The notes beneath the pieces were generated by a model, which made no database searches, had not been told where the DNA came from, and saw only the letters and a program-made list of their open reading frames with translations. Positions 1 to 5,022 of a stretch of 5,022 bases of DNA are shown here, in pieces. Made by a program: the position numbers and the translations under genes. The stretch lies in NCBI GenBank assembly GCA_021827445.1, contig JAKAVW010000249.1, forward strand, positions 1-5,022. Direction: 5' to 3'. The number at the start of each line of letters is the position of its first letter. The stretch's first letter is position 1. This stretch comes from Pseudomonadota bacterium (lineage in GTDB: Bacteria; Pseudomonadota; Gammaproteobacteria; Acidithiobacillales; Acidithiobacillaceae).

Positions 1-432
1 CGCGGCCAATATGGAGAAGGCGTGAAACATACCGATGATGGTGCCGAAGAGGCCCAACAGCGGCGCCAGGGTGATGATGGTGTCCAACACCCACAGGCGA
101 CGATCCAGTTGCGGCGCCATGACCAGGATGCTTTCCTCCAGGCGGCTGGCGAGGGGATCGCCCTGCACATACCCTGAATGGCTCGCCGCCGTTTGCAACA
201 GCGCCGCCTCCGGCAGGTCGCCTGCGGCATCCGCGAGGGTTTGCAGGGCGTCTCGATCCAATCGCCCGTGCTGGGCGAGCTCCCGCACAAAAACGGTGCC
301 GCGCAGGATGGTGCGGCGCAGATACCAGAAGCGGTCGACAATGACGCCCAGGGCGACCACCAGAAGACCGGCGAGGACATAGAGCACGCCGTCAGAGTAA
401 TTGGCGAGATGGATGAGGTAAGCGGTATTCAT
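1..432 (-). CDS. ExbB/TolQ/MotA-family proton channel protein, N-terminal part (cut by window edge)
   Basis: The first 144 codons are present; the gene runs off the window at base 1. Members of this family form the inner-membrane proton channel (ExbB with ExbD, TolQ with TolR) that uses the proton motive force to energise TonB- or Tol-dependent work on the outer membrane. Visible: a short periplasmic start, a first membrane helix at about residues 14-33 followed by basic RFWYLRR, a cytoplasmic stretch (about 40-110), and then the family hallmark TLAPLLGLFGTIIGMFHAF (residues 121-139), where the second membrane helix begins. The ATG at 432 follows an AGGAG (441-445) by 8 nt. It starts 19 nt after the stop of the regulator gene, so the two are very likely cotranscribed. 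The class (ExbB rather than TolQ) is not decided by this fragment. An exbD-like and perhaps a tonB gene would be expected beyond the left edge. Confidence 0.88.
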   Translation of the reverse strand, partial: MNTAYLIHLANYSDGVLYVLAGLLVVALGVIVDRFWYLRRTILRGTVFVRELAQHGRLDRDALQTLADAAGDLPEAALLQTAASHSGYVQGDPLASRLEESILVMAPQLDRRLWVLDTIITLAPLLGLFGTIIGMFHAFSILAA

Positions 433-451
433 CAATAAGACTCCTGAAATA

Positions 452-1249
452 TCAGAAAGCGGTGGCGCCGAAGCGGCGCGCGGAGAACGGATGGTCAGTG
501 AACGGGGAGTTTCTTCCCGTAGAACGGGCAGCCATCCTGCGGTCCTGCAGAGAAACGCTGGGGGGAATGAACTGATAGCCGCGCCCATGGAGGGTGACGA
601 TGCAGTCATCGAAGCCGAGGTAACGCAGGCAACTGCGTAAGTTGTGGATGGCGCTACGCGCCTCCATGGCAAGTGTTGATCCCGCTGACGCCAGGACCTT
701 CTGCAGGAGCTCTATCGGCAAGATCCGCCGTGGGTGGCCCCAAAACAGCAGCAACAGATCAAATGGCGCGTCTTTCAGCGCTACGGAGCGTCCCGCCGCG
801 CTCAGGACTTTTTGGGATCGGTCCAGATGCAGCGGGCCATAAGCGAGGGTGGTCGTCCCGACCTGCTCGATCAACGCTTGGATATGACGGGTGACATCCA
901 CGGAGACATCCCCGAGATCCACGGCGTCCTGGATATCCTGGAATGTTAAAAAAGAAGGCGCAGCAGATTCTTTCGGCAAGTCCACGGCCATCATGGGACA
1001 GGAAGCGTGAGTCACGGACTGGACCTGTGCGCTCCAGTCGGTCCAACGGCTTTCCGGCGGTTTACCCGCGAGGACCAGAACCGGGGTGGGCCGTTGCGCG
1101 CCCAGGGCGACGGCGCAGCGATGCAGATTGGTGACCAAAAAGATGGACCCGGCATAGGTGGACATGCGATCGAGCAAGGTCTGCGTAATCAGCCTGTCGC
1201 GCTCGAGCACCACCAGTGGGTGTGCTGAGTGTTGTATTACGGCGTTCAT
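452..1249 (-). CDS. OmpR/PhoB-type winged-helix regulator with a degenerate receiver domain (second of the pair)
   Basis: The product is 265 aa from the preferred ATG at 1249, which has GAGAGG (1257-1262) 7 nt upstream. An in-frame ATG at 1264 would add 5 residues (see the leader entry). Residues about 11-133 have the size and alternating hydrophobic pattern of a receiver. However, the strand that should end in the phosphoacceptor Asp reads PTPVLVLAGK, with no Asp, and the usual N-terminal acidic pair and the Lys near the end are not evident. Residues about 135-229 form an OmpR-type DNA-binding winged helix. They include SVALKDAPFDLLLLF for the entry strand and first helix, AIHNLRSCLRYLGF for the recognition helix, and VTLHGRGYQF for the C-terminal wing. 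A basic, probably disordered tail of about 35 residues follows. It is the second regulator of this build in the cluster, has its own Pho-like promoter, and is probably cotranscribed with the exbB-like gene. No histidine kinase is visible. The family call is firm for the C-terminal half; the receiver origin is inferred from layout. Confidence 0.85.
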   Translation of the reverse strand: MNAVIQHSAHPLVVLERDRLITQTLLDRMSTYAGSIFLVTNLHRCAVALGAQRPTPVLVLAGKPPESRWTDWSAQVQSVTHASCPMMAVDLPKESAAPSFLTFQDIQDAVDLGDVSVDVTRHIQALIEQVGTTTLAYGPLHLDRSQKVLSAAGRSVALKDAPFDLLLLFWGHPRRILPIELLQKVLASAGSTLAMEARSAIHNLRSCLRYLGFDDCIVTLHGRGYQFIPPSVSLQDRRMAARSTGRNSPFTDHPFSARRFGATAF

Positions 1250-1327
1250 GCGGCTACCTCTCATGTGCGCCGGGATATACCCGACAGCATCAAAAGTGGA
1301 GGTCTTTTGCCTCCTGGAATGGTGCCC
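1250..1327 (-). promoter_or_regulatory. Leader of the second regulator gene with two competing hairpins and a 9-codon ORF
   Basis: The stretch between the -10-like hexamer and the regulator start contains overlapping inverted repeats that cannot form together. One pairs GGAGG (1310-1314) with CCTCC (1298-1302). The other pairs CAAAAG (1304-1309) with CTTTTG (1291-1296). A third, CGGG-ATATA-CCCG, lies at 1271-1283. The first hairpin would bury an AGGAGG (1310-1315) that looks like a ribosome site. A 9-codon ORF (1261-1290, MLSGISRRT) starts just after the second hairpin. Its TGA overlaps the alternative regulator ATG at 1264 in an ATGA arrangement. The spacing from AGGAGG to the small ORF is 19 nt, too long for ordinary initiation, so translation of the leader is doubtful. 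The pairings are seen in the sequence; any control by them is a guess. Confidence 0.35.
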
Positions 1328-1391
1328 ATGTTAGCAACCCAATGTGACAGCAGTGCGTCACTGAGGTGACCTTTTTGTGACGTTTTACATG
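1328..1391 (-). promoter_or_regulatory. Pho-box-like promoter of the second regulator/exbB-like operon (box A)
   Basis: Read on the minus strand from 1383 to 1344, four 7-bp units at an 11-bp period can be seen: ACGTCAC, AGGTCAC, GTGACGC and CTGTCAC, separated by AAAA, CTCA and ACTG. Units 1, 2 and 4 match the PhoB half-site CTGTCAT/C in the TCA core. Unit 3 is inverted, since on the plus strand it reads GCGTCAC. After the last unit come 10 nt and then TAACAT (1328-1333), a 4-of-6 match to the -10 consensus. In PhoB-activated promoters the box replaces the -35 and sits about 10 nt from the -10, so the layout fits. The element matches box B before the symporter gene at 34 of 49 bases without gaps. 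It overlaps the last 7 bp of the upstream regulator gene, so it acts as an internal promoter of the cluster. Confidence 0.7.
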
Positions 1392-2209
1392 TTCTTGGGC
1401 GGTGAAAAGCGATACCCAAAGCTGTGCACGGTTTCCAGCCAGCCTTTGGCCCCGGCGCTTTCCAGAATCTTGCGCAAACGATGAATCTTGACGACCTGGG
1501 TATTGGGGGCGAGGTACGCGCCCTCACCCTCCGACAGGAGGTCGGCGATCTGATCGTTGGAAACGACTTCGTCTGGATGCAGGGCGAAATAGTGGAGCAA
1601 ATAAAAGAGTCGCCGCGGCACATGCATTTCCTGCCCCAGTATCCAGACCCGCAATGACACAAGGTCAATATAGAGGGTTTCCAATTCGCCCACTTGGACA
1701 GGACGGCGCGTGCGCTCGCAATTTTTGAGCATGTTGCGCATCTGAGCGGTCAGCGGTTCAGACCCCAAACTGGAGGGGAGATAGGCCTGCGCACCCACCT
1801 CCAGCGCGGCCACGGCATCCATTCTTTCGTGGTCTTCTTGAGCGCCATTGCCGACGACCAGGAAGGGTAAATCGCCCTGATGCGGTGCGAGTTGCAGTCG
1901 CTGCAACCAGTCGCCCGTCGCTGCGGACCATCCGAGCAGGACCAGGACCTCCGGATCCCAGCGTCGCACCCACCGTTCGGCTTCAGCGGGCTCTGTGACG
2001 GTATGTACCTGGGCACCGGCGCGCTCCAGAGCGACTTTGACGGAAATGGTTGGTTTGTCGTCGCTAGTCCGCGCATTCACCAGCAGAAGAACGCGTGGGT
2101 AATGCGGCGAGGGAGCGTGGTTTGGCAATTTTGCCCGCGTCTGCGCCCACATCACCGCCCGCAGCACATGCACATGTACCCCAATACTGTCCAATAATAT
2201 CCAGAACAT
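1385..2209 (-). CDS. OmpR/PhoB-type winged-helix regulator with a degenerate receiver domain (first of the pair)
   Basis: The product is 274 aa. The ATG at 2209 has AGGAAG (2218-2223) 8 nt upstream and lies 23 nt after the symporter stop, which indicates an operon. Residues about 38-162 follow the receiver fold (first strand PRVLLLV, then DPEVLVLLGW, LPFLVVG and ALEVGAQAYL). The phosphoacceptor Asp after the third strand is replaced by Gly93, the acidic pair after strand 1 is replaced by NAR, and the switch Thr and conserved Lys are also missing. Phosphotransfer in the normal way is therefore unlikely. Residues about 172-268 are a clear OmpR-family winged helix: VPRRLFYLLHYFALHPDEVV, then NTQVVKIHRLRKILE as the recognition helix, then LETVHSFGYRF as the wing. 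No kinase gene is adjacent. A role as a constitutive or ligand-sensing regulator, or as a partner of PhoB at the boxes, is inference. A start at residue 20 (2152) is possible but has a weaker ribosome site. Confidence 0.9.
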   Translation of the reverse strand: MFWILLDSIGVHVHVLRAVMWAQTRAKLPNHAPSPHYPRVLLLVNARTSDDKPTISVKVALERAGAQVHTVTEPAEAERWVRRWDPEVLVLLGWSAATGDWLQRLQLAPHQGDLPFLVVGNGAQEDHERMDAVAALEVGAQAYLPSSLGSEPLTAQMRNMLKNCERTRRPVQVGELETLYIDLVSLRVWILGQEMHVPRRLFYLLHYFALHPDEVVSNDQIADLLSEGEGAYLAPNTQVVKIHRLRKILESAGAKGWLETVHSFGYRFSPPKNM

Positions 2210-2232
2210 ATCAGATGCTTCCTATCGCCCGG

Positions 2233-3687
2233 TCAGGACTGCGGGCTGCGCTCTACCAGATGCCCGGAGTGGCTGGCGGGTTCGGCGACAGCGTGGGCGG
2301 TGACGTCCTCTCCGCCCAGTGCCTCCAGCGTTTTACCGCTCGGTTCCGGAAGGGTGAGCTTGGTGAGGATGACACCGAGAATGGCGACTCCTGATGAGAA
2401 GAGCATTGCGCCTTTGATGCCACCCTCGGCACTGATAAACGGGAAGACAAAAGTCCCGACGAAGGCCCCGAATTTGCCGATACCCGCCGCCATGCCGTGA
2501 CCGGTGGTGCGGATACTGGTAGGGAATACTTCGGCGGGGATCACGAAGGTGGTGCAGTTGGGTCCAAACTCAATGAAAAAGAAACTGATCCCATAGACGA
2601 GAAGGAAAGGCGCCACTTCATGGGTAATCCCAGGCGCCAGTGCCATGGTGGCGAAAGCCACGGCCATCACGGCGAAGCCAATCCACTGCAACCGTCGGTG
2701 TCCGATGGCATCCATGAAGAAAATAGAGGCCAGATAGCCCGGAATGGCAAATGCCACAAAAATGATGAGCGCCCAGGCACTTCCCGTCATGGTCGAGGAG
2801 GAGGGCGCCAGCATCCTGATGATTTCCGGGGTGGAAATAGCATTTCCATAGAACGCATAGTCGTTCAGAAACCAGGCTCCACCGGTGCCTAGAATGAGCA
2901 ACAAATATTTGGGGTTGGACAGCATCTGGCCCAGACTGATGCGACTGGGCTTGGTTTTTTGCTCCACCTCGGCCGCCAGTTGGCCGGTTGAATAGATCGC
3001 CATGTCCCTGGCGGCATCGTCCACATCACCACGCACCAAGGCCTTATAACGGGGAGACTCCGGCATGGTTCGGCGTAGGTACAATACGGCCAAGGGCGGC
3101 AAGGCGCCCACCGCGAACATGATCCGCCAGATGGAATCCGGTGGCAGACCCGATGCTTCGAGCGTCAGGGCGACCACCGGACCGAAGGCAAGACCGAGCC
3201 CCTGCATGCCGAAGACCAGCGAGGTCAGGGCGCCGCGTTTTTTGGCATTGGCATACTCGGACATGAGGACGGCGCTCATGGGGTAGTCTCCGCCGATGCC
3301 GATGCCGAGAATGACGCGGAACACCAAAAGCCACGCGAATGAGGGCGCAAGGGCGCAGGCAGCACCACCGATGACCATCAGCAGCGCTTCCAGTCCGTAG
3401 ATCCGCTTGCGGCCTACCACGTCGGCCAGGCGTCCAAAAATAAAGGCGCCAAGGAATGCGGCGATCAGTGAAATACTGCCGAGAAAGGCGATCTGCGTAT
3501 CGCTTAAGTGCCACTCTGGTTTCAGAAAAACGAGAGCGGACCCGATGATGAACAGATCATAGGCGTCCGTGAAGAATCCCATCCCTGCGGTGAATGCGGC
3601 GCGCAGGTGAAAAAAACTGATAGGGGCGTTGTTGAGGGAATCGATGACACTGAGTTGGGGTACGTGCGTGCCCGTGGACTGGCTCAT
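2233..3687 (-). CDS. Phosphate:H+ symporter, PHS family of the major facilitator superfamily
   Basis: The product is 484 aa and should import inorganic phosphate with protons across the inner membrane. About 12 membrane helices are visible, from about residue 30 to 445, with a central cytoplasmic loop at 205-258 that is short for the family. PHS signatures: AGMGFFTDAYDLF in helix 1 (Asp41, Asp44), GRLADVVGRKR after helix 2, and GIGIGGDYPMSAVLMSE in helix 4. The residues that bind phosphate in the fungal PiPT structure have counterparts here: Tyr135, Gln162, Trp272, Asp276 and Tyr280, with the W-x3-D-x3-Y spacing kept in helix 7. The tail LPEPSGKTLEALGG is the usual MFS end. The ATG at 3687 has AAGGAG (3694-3699) 6 nt upstream. 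It is the first gene after a Pho-box-like promoter and is followed closely by a regulator gene. A related substrate (arsenate, phosphite, an organic acid) cannot be excluded, but phosphate is well supported by residues and promoter together. Confidence 0.93.
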   Translation of the reverse strand: MSQSTGTHVPQLSVIDSLNNAPISFFHLRAAFTAGMGFFTDAYDLFIIGSALVFLKPEWHLSDTQIAFLGSISLIAAFLGAFIFGRLADVVGRKRIYGLEALLMVIGGAACALAPSFAWLLVFRVILGIGIGGDYPMSAVLMSEYANAKKRGALTSLVFGMQGLGLAFGPVVALTLEASGLPPDSIWRIMFAVGALPPLAVLYLRRTMPESPRYKALVRGDVDDAARDMAIYSTGQLAAEVEQKTKPSRISLGQMLSNPKYLLLILGTGGAWFLNDYAFYGNAISTPEIIRMLAPSSSTMTGSAWALIIFVAFAIPGYLASIFFMDAIGHRRLQWIGFAVMAVAFATMALAPGITHEVAPFLLVYGISFFFIEFGPNCTTFVIPAEVFPTSIRTTGHGMAAGIGKFGAFVGTFVFPFISAEGGIKGAMLFSSGVAILGVILTKLTLPEPSGKTLEALGGEDVTAHAVAEPASHSGHLVERSPQS

Positions 3688-3726
3688 GCGGATCTCCTTA
3701 TGGGCGCTGATATTGCGGCTTTGCTA

Positions 3727-3790
3727 AGGATAACCGGCGGATGTGACAGCAGTATGAAGGTTACATGATATTTTTATGACAGTTTACATC
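3727..3790 (-). promoter_or_regulatory. Pho-box-like promoter of the phosphate symporter gene (box B)
   Basis: Read on the minus strand from 3782 to 3743, four 7-bp units lie at an 11-bp period: CTGTCAT, ATATCAT, CCTTCAT and CTGTCAC, separated by AAAA, GTAA and ACTG. The outer two match the PhoB half-site consensus CTGTCAT almost perfectly and all four keep TCA. Ten nt after the last unit is TATCCT (3727-3732), 4 of 6 to the -10 consensus. No usable -35 is needed in PhoB-dependent promoters, where the box takes its place. The transcript would start near 3720, giving a leader of about 33 nt with AAGGAG. The conserved bases ATGTAAA (3783-3789) just before the first unit recur at box A. Binding by PhoB, or by the two regulators encoded downstream, is not proven. 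Confidence 0.8.
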
Positions 3791-4056
3791 CCGCTCTTTT
3801 TAGTGTGGCGGTTTCACCTGCCCTTGACGGTGACGGTCCTTTCTGGAAGGGCACGTTATCAAAAAAGCTGCACATGCGAGCTCAGACCAGCCACCAGGGC
3901 GTTGGGGTAGAGACCGCCGGGATGGATGACCCATTGGAGATCCGGTTGCAAGAAGATAAGAAGATGTGGGGCACCACTTGGGCGACAATGAACGGAAAAA
4001 GGAATAACCGTGACCCTTTTGTCCCATAATGACACCAACCGTTTGGTAGATGTGAA
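3791..4056. other. Intergenic stretch without a convincing gene
   Basis: This 266-nt stretch separates the exported-protein genes from the symporter promoter. Open frames of about 75 codons exist on both strands (3805-4029 plus, 3800-4027 minus). Neither has a good ribosome site or a recognisable motif, and they cover the same bases. Inverted repeats seen are GCCCTT/AAGGGC (about 3830-3853) with a long loop, ACCAA-CCGT-TTGGT (4034-4047), and the AGCT pair listed as a possible terminator. A terminator for the minus-strand genes to the right is expected somewhere here. Confidence 0.5.
3861..3882 (-). terminator. Weak candidate intrinsic terminator of the exported-protein genes
   Basis: On the minus strand an AGCT (3879-3882) pairs with a second AGCT (3866-3869) across a 9-nt loop, and a run of six T follows (3861-3866). 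The position, downstream of the secreted-protein gene and upstream of the next promoter, suits a terminator. The stem is only 4-5 bp and not GC-rich, so it would be inefficient. Confidence 0.25.
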
Positions 4057-4743
4057 CTATTTCTGATTGGCCGGCCTATGTCGCAGGCGACGGACAGGGT
4101 GTCGTGGCCGCACGATCCTCTGTGGCCGTACCATAACCCGCGCATGGACGACGGGGTGCCGAACATAGGGATGATATCGTGGATGAATTGCCATACGAGC
4201 TACGGGACGGCGCCGCAATGGACGGATACCAGGGCGTAGCGGACGGAACACCGGACGGATAGCTCCACGGTAGAAGGGGCGACCCCGGTACCGAGGGATC
4301 ACCCTGGCTCGCCATGTCCGGTAATGCATCAGATCCACATGATGCCGTACCCACCAGCCAGGGTGATGCATGCGGTACCAAGGGGCAATTCGTGCCCGCC
4401 ACCAGACGAAGTAGGGCTGGTAGGGAAAAACCGGCGGCGGGGGTCCATACTCGAGCGGTAATGGCACGGCAACCGTTATGGGCAGAGATGCCCATGGTCC
4501 ATAGTCATCCGCACTATACAGCCAGCCGTTGCCCGCCCAATCATAATAATAACCATCATACGCATAGATGAAATCTGAGCGCGTGGGCAGATAGTAAGCA
4601 TTGACCCCATCTCCGACAGAGAAGGCGAAATCCACTTGTGCAGAGGCGCGCGGTGCCGCGTAGAACCACAAGACGCAGAGCATGCAGGCAGCGGCGATGG
4701 CTGTCGTCGCTTGCTCTCTTTTAGATTGGTGTCTTATCAGCAT
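4057..4743 (-). CDS. Secreted Tyr/Trp-rich protein with a strongly basic Arg/His/Pro C-terminal half; function unknown
   Basis: The product is 228 aa and I do not recognise a named family. The N-terminus is a typical signal peptide: basic start (RHQSKR), hydrophobic core at about residues 14-30, and a likely cut after ASA (34-36), so the mature protein is periplasmic or outside the cell. Residues about 59-85 are aromatic-rich with a YYYDWAGNGWLYS...YGPW pattern. This resembles the WxxGxW-type repeats of small exported proteins. A Pro-rich linker (PLEYGPPPP) follows. Residues 116-228 contain about 30 Arg and 11 His but one acidic residue, with many R-P and R-x-R steps. This makes the half very basic and a possible binder of polyanions or metals. 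Only a weak GGGG precedes the ATG at 4743. The gene lies 48 nt after the lipoprotein gene, whose short mature part has similar composition, so the two are probably cotranscribed and act together at the envelope. Confidence 0.75.
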   Translation of the reverse strand: MLIRHQSKREQATTAIAAACMLCVLWFYAAPRASAQVDFAFSVGDGVNAYYLPTRSDFIYAYDGYYYDWAGNGWLYSADDYGPWASLPITVAVPLPLEYGPPPPVFPYQPYFVWWRARIAPWYRMHHPGWWVRHHVDLMHYRTWRARVIPRYRGRPFYRGAIRPVFRPLRPGIRPLRRRPVARMAIHPRYHPYVRHPVVHARVMVRPQRIVRPRHPVRRLRHRPANQK

Positions 4744-4791
4744 GACATGGACCCCACATTACGCTATTGGCGAAGGAAGGACGACGCTTGT

Positions 4792-4941
4792 TTATCGCCG
4801 CCAACCACGATGCCAGCCCCCCCATGGATGGACATAATATCCTCCGCGTGGAGCAATCACGCATCCGGAGAGCATTGAAATTCCGATAACAACCAGAATA
4901 ATACGAACAGTCAGATGAAAGGACGCTAGTCGACTTATCAT
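4792..4941 (-). CDS. Small putative lipoprotein (49 aa), Gly/Trp/His/Arg-rich
   Basis: This is a short gene on the minus strand. The ATG at 4941 is preceded by GAGGTGG (4945-4951), with GAGG 6 nt from the start codon. The product opens with a basic stretch, then a hydrophobic core RIILVVIGISML (about residues 13-24) and the lipobox L-S-G-C with Cys27. Signal peptidase II cleavage and lipidation at Cys27 are therefore expected. The mature part is only 23 residues, VIAPRGGYYVHPWGGWHRGWRR after the Cys, and is rich in Gly, Trp and basic residues. The combination of ribosome site, basic n-region, core and lipobox is hard to obtain by chance. The residue after Cys is Val, not Asp, so outer-membrane sorting is likely under the E. 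coli rule. Function is unknown. The neighbour 48 nt downstream is another exported aromatic/basic protein. An alternative start at Met23 would destroy the signal and is rejected. Confidence 0.72.
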   Translation of the reverse strand: MISRLASFHLTVRIILVVIGISMLSGCVIAPRGGYYVHPWGGWHRGWRR

Positions 4942-5022
4942 TTTCCACCTCATCCGGGTAGTAGATGCATTCGGGTCTGCTTATCACACATGCCTGCTTA
5001 TTCCCGGTGCCACTTAGGGTGT
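4942..5022 (-). other. Upstream region of the lipoprotein gene; promoter not clear
   Basis: This is the 81-nt leader and edge of the window. The only promoter-like mark is TGT-GATAAG (4980-4988 on the minus strand), which looks like an extended -10 with 3 of 6 core matches and no good -35. No repeats of the 11-bp Pho type are seen, so this gene pair does not obviously share the control of the symporter cluster. An open frame on the minus strand running in from the edge to 4721 has no family features and overlaps both exported-protein genes. Confidence 0.2.

Noticed and set aside
35..438. Plus-strand open frames over the left edge
   Set aside because: They are antisense to the ExbB-type gene, whose family motif is unmistakable on the minus strand.
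1343..1361. CRP/FNR-like palindrome GTGAC-N8-GTCAC
   Set aside because: It lacks the 16-bp TGTGA-N6-TCACA spacing, and the same bases are better explained as units 3 and 4 of the 11-bp Pho-type array, which recurs in box B without the palindrome.
1261..1668. A 135-codon minus-strand open frame
   Set aside because: It overlaps the winged-helix part of the first regulator in another frame and reads through box A; no family features. Only its last nine codons are considered, as a possible leader ORF.
2497..2892. A 131-codon plus-strand open frame
   Set aside because: It is antisense to the symporter gene; the polar, Gly/His-rich product is typical of a shadow frame.
3800..4029. Open frames of about 75 codons on both strands in the gap before the symporter promoter
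   Set aside because: They lie on the same bases in opposite directions, lack ribosome sites and show no motif, so chance is the simplest explanation.
4076..4495. A 139-codon minus-strand open frame
   Set aside because: It is an alternative frame of the Arg-rich secreted protein; the signal peptide and aromatic module support the other frame.
4764..4835. A 23-codon minus-strand ORF with GGAGG 5 nt before its ATG
   Set aside because: It lies inside the lipoprotein gene in another frame. The GGAGG comes from the Gly-Gly codons of that gene and the product shows no features.
4721..4987. An 88-codon minus-strand open frame entering from the right edge region
   Set aside because: It overlaps both exported-protein genes, has mixed low-quality composition with scattered Cys, no good ribosome site and no family motif.
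1..5022. CRISPR arrays, tRNA or rRNA genes, insertion sequences, attachment sites
   Set aside because: None seen on reading both strands. The only clear repeats are the two promoter arrays.

Overview
The window reads as an accessory metabolic locus of a Gram-negative proteobacterium. GC content is moderate to high, there are strong Shine-Dalgarno sites, and the products include an ExbB/TolQ-type protein, a lipoprotein and a secreted protein. Gene content and style remind me of Acidithiobacillus-type acidophiles, but that is inference and no marker gene is present. All six genes I can support lie on the minus strand, so the window is transcribed right to left.

Right part (about 5022-4057): two small genes for exported proteins. 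The first encodes a 49-residue putative lipoprotein (4792-4941). The second encodes a 228-residue secreted protein with a Tyr/Trp-rich N-terminal part and a very Arg/His-rich C-terminal half (4057-4743). The stretch 4056-3791 holds no convincing gene, only a weak candidate terminator.

Left part (3790-1): a four-gene cluster in the order phosphate:H+ symporter (PHS family of the MFS, 2233-3687), OmpR/PhoB-like regulator with a degenerate receiver (1385-2209), second such regulator (452-1249), and the start of an ExbB/TolQ/MotA-family protein that leaves the window at base 1. Gaps of 23 nt and 19 nt join genes 1-2 and 3-4.

The main discovery is that both sub-operons begin with the same kind of promoter. 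Upstream of the symporter (3727-3790) and upstream of the second regulator (1328-1391) lies a 49-bp element on the minus strand. Each is a row of four 7-bp units at an 11-bp period, of the CTGTCAT/CTGTCAC type, and each is followed after exactly 10 nt by a -10-like hexamer. This is the architecture of PhoB-activated Pho promoters, and the first gene behind it is a transporter with all the phosphate-binding residues of the PHS family. The simplest reading is a phosphate-starvation unit. It would pair a proton-driven phosphate importer with two receiver-defective DNA-binding proteins and a TonB-type energising module. What the two regulators do, and whether they or a PhoB encoded elsewhere bind the boxes, cannot be told from sequence alone.
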